Source: Tuctoria greenei (lineage: Eukaryota; Streptophyta; Magnoliopsida; Poales; Poaceae). From it: a DNA stretch of 64,000 nucleotides. Position numbers and translations under genes: made by a program. Shown here piece by piece: positions 44,901-54,839 of this stretch. The stretch is taken from the NCBI GenBank assembly GCA_036927565.1, contig JAYESD010000002.1, positions 74,337,735 to 74,401,734 on the forward strand, given 5' to 3'. Within the stretch, counting starts at the first letter, position 1. Each line of letters begins with the position of its first letter. The notes beneath the pieces were generated by a model, which was not told the origin of the DNA, searched no databases, and worked only from the letters and a program-made list of their open reading frames with translations.

Positions 44901-45041
44901 GATAGCGAAGACGTTGAAGAAGTGTACCAAGAAGAAGAGTTGCCAGACACTTTTATCGTCAAGCTTGGTGCAGGACTCGATCAATTAGTTGGAGATGTTG
45001 AAGACGTTGAACATGTAGAGGCAGATGATACGCGAAAATGA
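41947..45041 (+). pseudogene. CACTA-1 transposase (En/Spm tnpD/TNP2 type), decayed
   Basis: Three exons can be read: 41,939-44,125, 44,205-44,332 and 44,406-45,041, with GT-AG introns. The N-terminus is a Transpos_assoc domain (DRAFSLSTEDMVRCPCTKCRN) with a TAG where the family has Trp (about 41,983). The Transposase_21 core follows (ATDGFSPFSTNAMPYSCWPV) but about 325 bases present in CACTA-2 are missing at about 42,989, in frame, including the GxDHP block with an expected catalytic Asp. Then come DUF4218 (PVMFRGYLDDAVWKVLLELS), with a one-base loss near 43,722, and DUF4216 (VFFDCDWFDRTHGTRENQFG) in the last exon. Transposase cuts and moves the element by binding its ends; this copy cannot be active. 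Confidence 0.9.
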
Positions 45042-45217
45042 AAATTAGAATAGGCCACGATGGAAGATCGTTGGGCTGGTTTAAGGAGTGGGGCACAGGC
45101 ACATGACAATGATGTTGATGAATTTTGAAAGTGACTACAAGTAATGTTTTCTTGAAGATAGTAACATGAATTTTTATATTTTATTTGCATATTTACTAAT
45201 TATCTAATTACAATAGA

Positions 45218-47926
45218 ATGGCGTCAAAGAAGGGTAAGAAGGTGCCGCCGACGAGGGGGTTCTACCCCTCTAGACCTGAGGACGCTTTCGTTGGTGCCTC
45301 GTCAACTGGCAGCAGACGCTCTTAGCTGCTGGGGCACGTTCAGACCAGCTCTAGAGCTTCGTCACTGGTAAATGTCACTCGTTTTTGACAAATTCTTTAA
45401 ATTCAAATTCACATTAAGCTTACTTATGAATCATTTGAATGTTGTAGTGCTCACCGACTGACTCAGAGGCTGCGGCGCCTTTGGTGAGCCAGCCCTCGGC
45501 GAGGCAGCCCTCGGCCAGCTAGCCCTCGGCGAGTCAGCCCTCGGCGAGCCAGCCCCCGGCTAGCGATGAGTTTGTTCCTGAGGCCTTTGACTTGGCTGGT
45601 GAGGAGCCGTCTGGGTCACCTGACATGGCGCCCCAGCAGACGCGGAGGACGAGGAGGACTCACTTTGTCAGTCCTCCCGCGGTCCCTTCACAGAGTTCAC
45701 AGAGGATCGTGATTCGTCCAGTCGGAGACAGGTAATAAAAATTATCGTGTTCAATTTTAGTTTCTTTTGTTTACTTAAGTAACGAATGAATAAATATCTT
45801 ACAGGGCTTGGGACGACACGTCTTTCACCGGTGAGAAACACCACAGACCGATGAACGGTGTCCTCGGGTCCATAGTGCATTTGCACTATCCCGGGGTCAT
45901 CGACGGGGTGCCCGCTCTTTTGTGGGAGGACTACGCACGCGTCAATCACCAGGAGCACGGCAACCTTCAGTAGGCCGTATGGGCCGATTTTATGGTAAGT
46001 ATGTTAAAAAAGTTTCTAAGTTACAACTCTTAAACTCTTTTAGTGAACATCTCTTCAATATATTCTTTATCGCAGGCAAGATATACTTTAGAGGACCCGA
46101 ACGACCGTCGCCTATTTGAGGATGCGAGGCGAGTGTTTCACTTCAACGCTGCCAAGGCGCTTCGACAAGCTTTGTCGAACGCCCGTGTTCGAATTATTAA
46201 TGAGCACTTGAAGGCGAACCAGCAGCACGTGTTACCCTTCCGGCAAGAGAGCGAGAGGCACCTGACGGAGGAGGAGTACGTGCAGGTACATGGAGTGTAG
46301 TAAGTATTTTTTCTGATAATTGCCTCGATGGTATTTTTAACGACTTCCAACTATGTGCAGGGCCACGTGAGCTGGTTGCATGGTCGGACCGATGCATTTC
46401 GGGCCCTTTGTCGCTACTGGGCTAGCGACGAGTTTAAAGCTAAGTCTGAGAAGGCTTGAGACTGCAGAGGGGTGGAGGGGAAGAGCAGGCACGGGCAAGA
46501 TAACCACTTGCGTTTAGCTAAACGCATGGTAAGTGTGTGTAACTTATGTTTATATATTAATAATATATTGTTCATACTAACACGTATTGACAGGAGCGCG
46601 AGACGGGGGTGCCGCCCACCCCTGCTAATGTCTGGAAGAGAGGTCGCAGGGACCCTTCTCATCCGACAGGGTGCAGTCAGGCTGCATCCGGGCGGTTGGT
46701 AAGTTTAGAAATCATTCATATTAAATATAACTATATAGATTGTTGAACTTACACGGTTTTCTTGTTTTGCAGGCTAAGTACGGGGAGGAGGCTAGGAAGA
46801 TACACGGCGAGGATTTCGATTGGGAACGTCAACCGATCGATCCTCAAGCCGCGTATGCAACCGGTGGTGGAAAAGCACACGGAAGGTGAGTTTACAAGTC
46901 ATTTTATCGTTTTCAATTCAAAGTATTCAAGATATTTCAATTTTATATTACTGACTCTCTTTTTTATAGGCTCGCCATAATCGACGGAGTTGTCGACTCG
47001 AGGGCAGGGAGACCTGCGAGAGGCAGCTCCATGCAGGATTTGGGCAAGGGAGGTCGCCGCGTATCGCAGAGGGACATTGACATGCAGTCCCTCCGAGAAA
47101 CTGTAGAAGAAAACGAAAGGCGACATGAGGAGGAAAGGAGGGAGGCGGAACGCCAAAGGATCGCGATGGAGGCCACGATCCAAACCCAGGCAGCAGCGTT
47201 GGCGCAGATGCGGGAATCAATGGAGGTAACAAAATAAAAACTAAAATTCTCATTAATTCAGCATAAATGACTTACTAATAGGTAGCATTTAATGTTTGCA
47301 ATGACAGGCCATCGCTCGGGCGCAAGGTCTGGGAATCCAGCCACCTGTCCTTCCAGGCGATCCTTCTTCAGCGGGTCAGGTAAGTTTCTATGTAATCCTT
47401 CTTCTCCAGCGTAAAAAGATTGAGATAGATGAAAGAGAGAGATAGTTAGACAGAAGAAAATGATTGAGATAGAAGAATGATAGAGATAGAAGAAAGAGAG
47501 ACAGAAGAAAGAGTGAAAGATAGATAGAGTAGGATAGGAATGAAGAGAGAGAGTAAGATGTAGATGGAGATAGAGAGAGGGGAAGATAGAGGGAGGGAGA
47601 TGTAGATGGAGATAGAGGGAGGAAGATAGAGGGAAAAGGATATCAATAGAGAGATAGAGTGAGAGAGAAAGATAGAGTGAGAGACAAAGAGAGAAATGAA
47701 AAGAGAGAGGAAGAGAGGGGATCTAGATGAAGATAGAGGGAGAGGAAGGGAGAGAGAGATGTTGATGTATTTATATTCTAACTCTAAGTTTTATTAATTG
47801 CAGGGATCCGCGACGGCTGCACAAACGCCGTCGCCGTCGCTACCGCCGCCTGGAATGAGGCGCGATGACGACTTCGACTTCGGAGGTGGCTCCGGAGGTG
47901 GCTACAGAGGTCAGATGGGCGAGTGA
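45218..47926 (+). pseudogene. Second CACTA-1 gene (Ptta/En/Spm plant transposase family), ten exons, with stops
   Basis: Exons at 45,218-45,367, 45,448-45,731, 45,805-45,994, 46,076-46,285, 46,361-46,528, 46,594-46,698, 46,773-46,885, 46,970-47,225, 47,308-47,379 and 47,804-47,926 join at GT-AG borders. The protein has a Ser/Gln-Pro repeat region, the conserved block YTLEDPNDRRLFEDARRVF, then GRTDAFRALCRYWASDEFKA and GVPPTPANVWKRGRRDPSHP, a Glu/Arg coiled coil and a Gly-rich end, as in PF03004-type proteins that accompany CACTA transposase (the likely TnpA role, binding subterminal repeats). At least four TAG/TGA codons interrupt exons 1, 2, 3 and 5. Confidence 0.8.
47410..47760 (+). repeat. 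Purine-rich GAGATAGA simple repeat in intron 9
   Basis: About 350 bases of almost pure purine with irregular GAGA/GATAGA units lie between exons 9 and 10 of the second CACTA-1 gene. Confidence 0.9.
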
Positions 47927-48109
47927 GCCCTTTTGTTTGCTTTGTTGATGACGATGTGAGATGTATTGGAATTTATTAGTTTGTGATTGTGATGATGTTT
48001 CCTATATGATGATGATCTTTGCTATGTGTATATAATGTGTGTATTGAATCTGTTCTGTGATTCTGGCCATCGAGCCGGGTAGTTTTTTCTGTTTTTTTAA
48101 AAAATAAAA

Positions 48110-48629
48110 AAACTTATTTGCGACGGCTTTTTATACAGTACCGTCGCAAATAAGGGACCAGGCCGTCGCAATTAGGCCACTGCTATTTGCGACGGCCCGG
48201 CCGTCGCAAATAAGGTTTAATTGCGACGGCACGGCCGTTGCAAATTGCTCTGTGGGCCCCGGAGGAGGACCCGTGGGCCCAGCCCACTGGACTTATTTGC
48301 GACGGCCAGGCTGTCGCAAATAGAGGCACTTAATTGCGACAGCCCGACCATCGCAAATAAGCTTTAATTGCGACGGCGACACCGTCGCAAATAAGGTTGC
48401 GGGGCCCATCGGCCCGTGGCAATAACTTGCGACGGCCCCTCCTAGCCGTCGCAATTAAATCTTATTTGCGACGGTGGCCGTCGCAAATAAGATTAATTGC
48501 GACAATTTATTTGTGACGGCTAAAAACCGTCCCAAATAAAGAAAGCCGTTGCAAATAGCTTATTTGCGATGGCATTTGGCTTATTTGCGACGGCCACGGC
48601 CGTCGCAAATCGTTGGGATTCCTGTAGTG
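48110..48629 (+). repeat. Right subterminal and terminal repeats of CACTA-1
   Basis: About twenty copies of TTTGCGACGGC/GCCGTCGCAAAT in both directions precede the end repeat GGATTCCTGTAGTG. Copies with GATGG or GACAG are decayed motifs. Confidence 0.9.
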
Positions 48630-48699
48630 ACCCATCCGCCTAAAAGAAACTCCATACAACACAAATGAAAGCCTCTCTAAAAATAAAAAGGAGTAGAAG

Positions 48700-48772
48700 A
48701 CATGGCTACAAGAAAAAGAAAAAGCATCCACTCTTGAAAAAGAGTAAGAGTGCTAAAAAAAGGTAGCCATGT
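48700..48772 (+). other. Conserved family hairpin, copy in element A
   Basis: ACATGGCTAC (48,700-48,709) pairs perfectly with GTAGCCATGT (48,763-48,772). Inside, CACTCTT (48,729-48,735) pairs with AAGAGTG (48,746-48,752). It lies 70 bases beyond the CACTA insertion and about 550 before the 3' LTR. Confidence 0.8.
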
Positions 48773-49319
48773 TTCATCCTTAAAAGAGAGCAAATTCATG
48801 GGAGTTATCACCTCACCCCTCCATTTCATTCATGTGCACAAGAATTTTCCCTTCACTTTGTTCATTGCATATGTCTCTCATAGGATCAAGTTTTTGACTT
48901 AGTAACATATGAATTGTAAAAGTGTGCCACATTCATCCCTACCAAGCTCCAGATATAGCCACTTTTAGTATAGGGACAAGAATTGGCAAAACATGCCATG
49001 GTGAGGACTCAAACACTTCGAGAGATTTGAGAGATTCCGATCGAGAAGGCAAGGGCAAATGTTCCTATGACTTTCAAATATAGAAATTGCCAAATCATTT
49101 CAGCAGAGAATGATCCAAGGGAACTTCATTCTAACTGTTCCACTTTTCAAATACCCAAGATTGATGTGGTAGCCACATACAAAAAGGGGATCCATGAATT
49201 CAGGTATAAGTTGAAATATCTAGTATCCTTATTTTCTAACTTATAGCAAATTCATTACAACACTCTTGTTCTTCTTGCCTTCACTCGAGGACGAGCAAAG
49301 GACTAAGTGTGGGAGAGTT
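48773..49319 (+). other. 3' non-coding region and polypurine tract of element A
   Basis: Shares blocks such as TGACTTAGTAACATATGAATTG and CCCTACCAAGCTCCA with the same region of B'. No ORF. The tract AAGTGTGGGAGAGTT (49,304-49,318) stands directly before the LTR. Confidence 0.75.
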
Positions 49320-50549
49320 TGTTGACGGTCCTTTAGTACCATATTTTGACCGTCAATTCACCTCATAATGTGCATAAAAGAAACACAAAACATAGTGGTA
49401 GGGCTATACACTAACCCAATTCCACAAGTGTTGGTGTATATTTGTATGCAGGTGAATTATTACCAAAAATACCAAAACATGCAGGGATGAATCCATGAAA
49501 ATGGATTTCAATGAATCAATCGATGACACATGGCAACACATGGATCAAATGGCCCACAAATAGAAGAATACGAGGAGATCCAATGGTGTTGCACCCATAT
49601 ACATCAAGGGGGCCCACCTGGAAGCCACTTGGAGGAAGCACTCCCCGAGGGGAGGCCTGACCAGGTCGGTCGAACCAGGGGTTCGGCCGACCCCTTCTTG
49701 GCGCCAAAACCGATCAAATGACACGTGTTGGCTCCTCCCGACTCCCTGGAGTCAATGGTGACTGATTCACGCATTAATTGTGGCGGGAACCGACCCCTCT
49801 CCACCTATAAATAGACCCCCTCACCTCACTTCTCACACACACCAAAAAAGTTGAGCATAGGGCTACACTCCAAAGGTTTAGAGTAGTCCTAGAGGCTACC
49901 AAAGTAGAAGGAGGGTGTTGTGAAGAGTCTAGGAGAAATAGGCTTGGGCTTGTCAAGTCCCTCTTCTACACTTGTACCCCTACAAAGGCTTTACTCAATC
50001 AAGTAAGCCATTATGAATTCAATACAAGTTTGATCTTTTATTCTTAGTAGTTAGCACAAGTAGTTACTTGTGGGTTCACTGCTTTAATTCATTAGAGTCT
50101 CTAGTTGTAGCTTTGTGTTCGAAACAACTAGGGTAGTGATTTAGAACGTAAGCGTAGTGCTTAGGTTATAAATCATCAGTGGATATCTCGTAGACCCACG
50201 CATTGAAGAGGTAGGCAGTAGGTGGTGACACCCCTATCTGTCCTTTGTAATCCTCCACGTTCGGCTATGCCATAGGCTCTTGTTGGGAGTCATCCTTGTA
50301 TTGCTAGGAGTAAGCCCGTGCCCGAAGAAAGCATCTACTACAAACTACCTTGAATTAGGATCAATACTTTGAATTCCTCTCTGTTCCTTGCCTACCAAAC
50401 AACTTTGTGTCCCTGGGTGAGCTAGTTCGAAAGATTAGCACACACGTTCTTTGGATTCGATACCCTTGGGAATACTCCTTAAGGGGAAGTGCTACAACAT
50501 TATTTCTGTACGCTTGCGGATAACTCTGTGGTGTTAAGAAATACCAACA
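49320..50549 (+). repeat. 3' LTR of element A
   Basis: TGTTGACGG to AATACCAACA, 1,230 bases, matching 31,602-32,831. TATA box at 49,805-49,814. The inverted repeat GGTCGGTCGAACC-AGG-GGTTCGGCCGACC is at 49,664-49,692. Confidence 0.93.
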
Positions 50550-51666
50550 CCTGTGGCATAGCCAAACGTGGAGGATCACAAGGACAGATAGGGCTATCAC
50601 CACCTATTGCCTACCTCTTTAATCTGTGGGTCTACGAGACATCCAACACTACTTAACTATCCTAGCACCATGCTAGCATATTAAGTAAATACCTAAGGAG
50701 CCGCATCACAAGCCATCCTAAGGCAATGACTATCCTAAACATCGTTGAACCAATGTTGAAACATAGCATAAGTTATTCATGTTGACATGGTCATGTCATA
50801 ACTAATTATACTATAGTGGTGGTTTTTAGTGTTTATGATGATATAATGAGAATGATATGGAATAGTCATAAATACTACTCCTACCACATACATGGAATCC
50901 ACAATCAAATAAGAAATGCTTCATCCAAGTATATGAATAAAAGAAGACTAAAGATAACATCTTTATTAAGAATAAAGTCACAAGTACAAATAGGAATATT
51001 AGAGCCATACCTTTCCCAATTTGGAATTGGGAAGAGAGAGAATCATACTCCTTCCTAACTTGTACTAAGGACTAGAGACTCCTCTCTACAGCCTAAAGTC
51101 CTCTAAGCCTATGGAGAACAGTGGATACAATAAAATGAATAATCAAGGGGTGTGTGTGTGTCTGTGTGTGAAGTGAGGGTAGGGGGTCCTATTTATAGGT
51201 GGCGAAGGGTCAGTTCCCGCCACCAATTGCGCGCGAATCAGTCATCATCATCTTCAGGAAGCCGGGAGGTGCCAATCCGTGTCGATTGACCGAGTTTGGT
51301 GACAAGACCTAGTCGACCGACCTGGTCAGGGCCCCATTGGAGCTGTGTTTTCTCTAGGTCCCTGACAGTTGGGTCCCCTTTATTGATATATGTGATACAC
51401 CATTGAATGGCCTCTGATACTTCTATTTGTGGGTCATATGATCCATGTGGTGCAACATGTCGGCTCTTGATTGGTTGGGGTGATATTTTATAGGATTTCT
51501 CCCCCTCTTTTACCTCATTTCCTGCATAAAATGTTTGCATGCACTATTTCTCCAAGGACAAGTGGAAATAGGTTAAATAGAAAGGTGATGTGTGCAAGAA
51601 ATTGTACTTTCTTCACATAATTGAGTTATATTGACGAGTGAAATTGGTGTATAACAGTTGTCAACA
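50550..51666 (-). repeat. Outer part of the right LTR of element B
   Basis: Continues exactly from 31,601 and ends GTTGTCAACA. Together with 31,171-31,601 it makes an LTR of 1,548 bases. A (TG)n stretch is at about 51,151-51,168 and a TATA box at 51,189-51,199. Confidence 0.9.
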
Positions 51667-51959
51667 AACTCCCCCAAGCTTATCCTTTGCTCGTCCCAAG
51701 GAAAGTCAAGACTTTAGGTTGACGATCAGGAGTGGTTACAATGTTCTTTTTCAAAAGTACCATGTGCACAACAAAATACTTTACCTAGTAATGGAAAAAA
51801 GATGCATGGTATGTCACCCATCTCAAGTCATTTTGGGGCTTATGCCTTCTCCTATTCATGAGTGGTTGAAAGATAGAACAACAAATGGAGCAAGCATACC
51901 CTAGAGATCAAGTTCCACACAAATACTAGAGAGTTCAATTTAGATTTTAAGTACCTCAA
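51667..51959 (-). mobile_element. Internal fragment of a second B element
   Basis: The sequence matches 25,406-25,697, that is the polypurine tract and the adjoining 3' non-coding region of element B, although it lies on the opposite side of the LTR from element B's own primer site. The similarity stops abruptly at 51,959. Confidence 0.8.
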
Positions 51960-52769
51960 ATGGGAACAACATAGCTAAAATATTTGTTTAAACCATGTTT
52001 ATAATACTACCATAAAGCACATTTAGATACTACCCCTAAAGAAGAATACATTCACTACATCGTAGAACTTAATCATGAACAAGGAATCATCAATCAACAA
52101 GAGATAAATTTTACCTTTTCTGGCCGGAGAAGTGCGACTGAGAGGGAGGCAGCCAAATGGGGAGCGAGATGGCGGGCGGTGGCGCTCGTCCACACGGAGG
52201 GAGGCGGCGGCCTAATTCACAATAGGAGGTGGCAGCCTTTGGGGAATGGGAGGTGGTACCGCTCGAGGACGAGGAGGCTGCACGTGGGGCTCGGGCACGG
52301 TCGGGTGGCACCGCTCGAGGCTCGGGGAGGCGGCGTACGGGACTTGGGGACAGCCAGGAGGCGGTGGCGCACAAGGATGGCTAGGATGCGATGGTGGCGT
52401 GCGTTCACAGGCGTGAGGGAGCCAGAATCGCGATGCACTGCAGAGCAAGATGGGGATTTTGGTGTTCACGCACACGTGGGCGAGACATGGAGGATACCGT
52501 CGGGCTCACAAGTATGGACGTCGGTCTGGGGGGCCGACAGCATTATTAAAGCCATCAGTTTCTTTGGCCCAGCCGATGGCTTTAATACAACCATCAGTTT
52601 TGTCCTGGCGCCCGACGACTATAGTTGTGTCCGTCGATTATAGCAGACCGGCCGACAGCCATAACATATGTGTGTTGATCTTCCAAAACTTACGAGGATA
52701 ATTTAGATAAATTTGTCGGCACCGACGCCTCTAATTTCCCCGATGGCCTTTTACCCATTTCTTGTAGTG
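51960..52769. mobile_element. One end of a third CACTA element (CACTA-3)
   Basis: The right edge reads CCCATTTCTTGTAGTG, the reverse complement of the CACTACAAGAAATGGG-type terminus. Subterminal motifs GCCGATGGCTTTAATA and GGCCATCGG lie within the last 250 bases. The inner part is GC-rich and low in complexity; its ORFs on both strands look spurious. The other terminus is not in the window. Confidence 0.7.
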
Positions 52770-52948
52770 GTAACTCATAAGTTGGCTCAATTTGTTACTT
52801 GCTTGGCTCGAAACAAATTTTTAATGAGGCAGGATAAATATTTAGCTTAACAAGCCAACTCGTTAGCTGATCACGAGCTTAATGAGTTAGGAAATGACCA
52901 TGTAACGAGCTACATTTCTTTCATTATCTTGATCCGAGAGTCTATAAC
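52770..52948. other. Spacer between two CACTA termini
   Basis: A short AT-rich stretch with GCTCGTTA-like words that could be old retrotransposon LTR. I cannot assign it. It ends in AAC before the CACTA-2 terminus. Confidence 0.3.
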
Positions 52949-52999
52949 CACTATAGGAAAATGTGCCATTTACGATGGCTAGCCGGACTAATTTATGAT

Positions 53000-54660
53000 G
53001 GCCGACCATGGTCATCATAAATTACCTCTTTTACGATGTGTATTAGTCCAAGACCATCGTAATTAAATAAGCTATTGTAAATTAGCATTCAATTTGCAAC
53101 GGCCCGACCCAAAATGTCATAAAGTAAACAACCGTCACAAGTAAGTAAATAACTTAAGACGGCAACCCAAAAACCATCGTAAATTTGCTAGTCATCGTAA
53201 AGCAGTTGATACTAGCAGGCCCATGAGGCCCCTCTCCTTCTCTGTCAGAATGCCGCCTCCCGTCCGAGCGCGCATCCACCACCGCCGTAGCTGCCTCCAA
53301 ATGACATCGCCACGTCGGCCGTTGCTGCGACACCTCCCGCCCCAATGCCATCGCCGCACCGCCTCACACCCTGACGCCATCGTCATGCCAGGCGTCTCCG
53401 CGCCGCCTCCCACCCCGAGACCAGCGTCGCACTACCTCCAAGATGTCATCTCCGCGCGGCCTCTCTGACGCCATTGCCGAGCTGCCTCTCTAACATCGTC
53501 GCTGAGTCTCCTCCAAGGTTCATCTCCCTCTCCCTCCCGGCCGATGGAGGTTGACGCCCTCCCCCACCACGCCGGTGCCTTCCCCACCACTCCAGTGCCT
53601 CCCCACCATGCCGGCGAATCCCCCACCGCGCCCAGCAAGCCGAAGCCTCCCCACCTCGCCCACCACCTCAGCCCACTCTTCCCCACCGCGCCCAAAATGC
53701 CGGTGCCCTCCCACAGCACCTACCACGCTGACGCCGCCGCCCCTACTGCCTCATGTCGGCGCCTCCCGCCCGCGCGCCTCATTGTTCCTCCCCCTCCGGT
53801 GCCACATATGTTCCAATTGATGTTGTATTTTTCTTGATCGATGACATGTATGTGTATGTTGCAAATTCATGATGTGTATGTTCATTGATGACATGTATGT
53901 GTATGTTGCAAATTCATGTATTTGTATGTTGCAAATTCATGTATGTGTATGTTGCAAATTCATGACATGTATGTGTATGTTGTATATGTTTCTTGATCGG
54001 AGCCGGTTAAATTGATGCATATGTTGATGACATGCATGTGTGTTGTTGAACTAGATGGTAATTAGTTGTTTTATTGTATGTGGGGTATGTGTGTATATGA
54101 TAGTTAGGTAGTAATTAGTTGTTTTCTTGTTGAATTATGACAAATTTCCATTTTTTGGATAATTGGTTGTTTTATAGTTGATTAGTTATTAATTGTTAAT
54201 TTATTACTTGATTATTTGTTGAATTGTTGATTATTTGATTAATAGAATAACTAGTTGTTAAAATGGTTTAATTACTTGATTACATGTTTAGTTTGATGCT
54301 TAGTTTAGTAATTGTTTAATTAGTATTGTAATTGATTGTTGTTTAATTATTATTTTGATTGATTGAATGTTTAATTACTAAATATAAATAAATGAGCTTC
54401 GGCCCGACACGACCCATTTAGGGCACGTGACAGCCCATTCAGTGGTAACGTTTTTGTCGAGACGGCCACAGAGGTGAAAAGCGATGCTAAGGACTGCATG
54501 CTGCCACGCGTGGACAATGGGTCCCATCGGGGTGGTTTCATCTTTGACCCAGTTACGGCGGCTAACCCTAAAGCCGTTGTAAGTTAAAGGCGGGCCTCGC
54601 CGGGGCATAACTTGAGACGACTAACCTAGTTCCCTATCTCTCTTGTTCGTTCCTCCTCTC
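53000..54660 (+). other. 5' region of CACTA-2 without a supported gene
   Basis: Subterminal motifs run to about 53,200. A C-rich stretch (53,220-53,800) with Pro/Ala/Arg-rich frames resembles the GC-rich start of CACTA-1 but has no conserved protein. Then follow a minisatellite and AT-rich sequence. Confidence 0.55.
53840..53985 (+). repeat. Minisatellite, unit ~26 bp
   Basis: About five copies of ATGTATGTGTATGTTGCAAA with a TTC linker follow one another, with small indels between units. Confidence 0.85.
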
Positions 54661-54728
54661 TCTCTCTCTCATAAATGGCTCAAAAATGAAAGATTAACGT
54701 AACATATACAATATGCATCATCGAACCG

Positions 54729-54762
54729 TCCTGTCTCACATGTGTTACACATGTAAGGCGTG
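54729..54762 (+). other. Palindrome in CACTA-2 matching the one in CACTA-1
   Basis: The sequence TCTCACATGTGTTACACATGT aligns without gaps to the centre of the CACTA-1 palindrome at 41,586-41,620. The three central base pairs differ in both arms and remain paired. Confidence 0.7.
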
Positions 54763-54839
54763 TAGGTTTGAAATTGTCTTTTTTTTGGACAGCCTGAGAG
54801 TGACAGAGGGAACGTGCTTATAACAAGACGCGGGGTCAT

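Larger units (their letters stand above)
39428..48629 (+). mobile_element. CACTA-1, En/Spm-type DNA transposon
   Basis: The 9,202-bp element begins CACTACAGGAA and ends TTCCTGTAGTG, an inverted repeat of 11 bases, and is flanked by the 3-bp duplication ACC, all typical of CACTA transposons. Subterminal arrays of TTTGCGACGGC/GCCGTCGCAAAT occupy about 330 bases at the left and 510 at the right. It contains a transposase gene and a second gene in the same direction, both with GT-AG introns and premature stops. Exact termini and target site point to a fairly recent insertion into element A. Confidence 0.96.
31602..50549 (+). mobile_element. Athila/Tat-like Gypsy element A, with a CACTA element inside
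   Basis: Two LTRs of about 1,230 bases (31,602-32,831 and 49,320-50,549) enclose a primer site, gag, protease, RT, RNase H, integrase, a separate third ORF and a polypurine tract. The flanks fit together as one B LTR; the short direct repeats at the borders (ATGTG left, CTGTG right, if the border is shifted by two bases) are not an exact duplication. Without the 9.2-kb CACTA element the length is about 9.7 kb. Frameshifts and stops occur in gag, pol and the third ORF. Confidence 0.9.

Noticed and set aside
52179..52643. 154-codon ORF in the CACTA-3 fragment
   Set aside because: GC-rich with equally long frames on the other strand and no known motif; it runs into the subterminal repeats.
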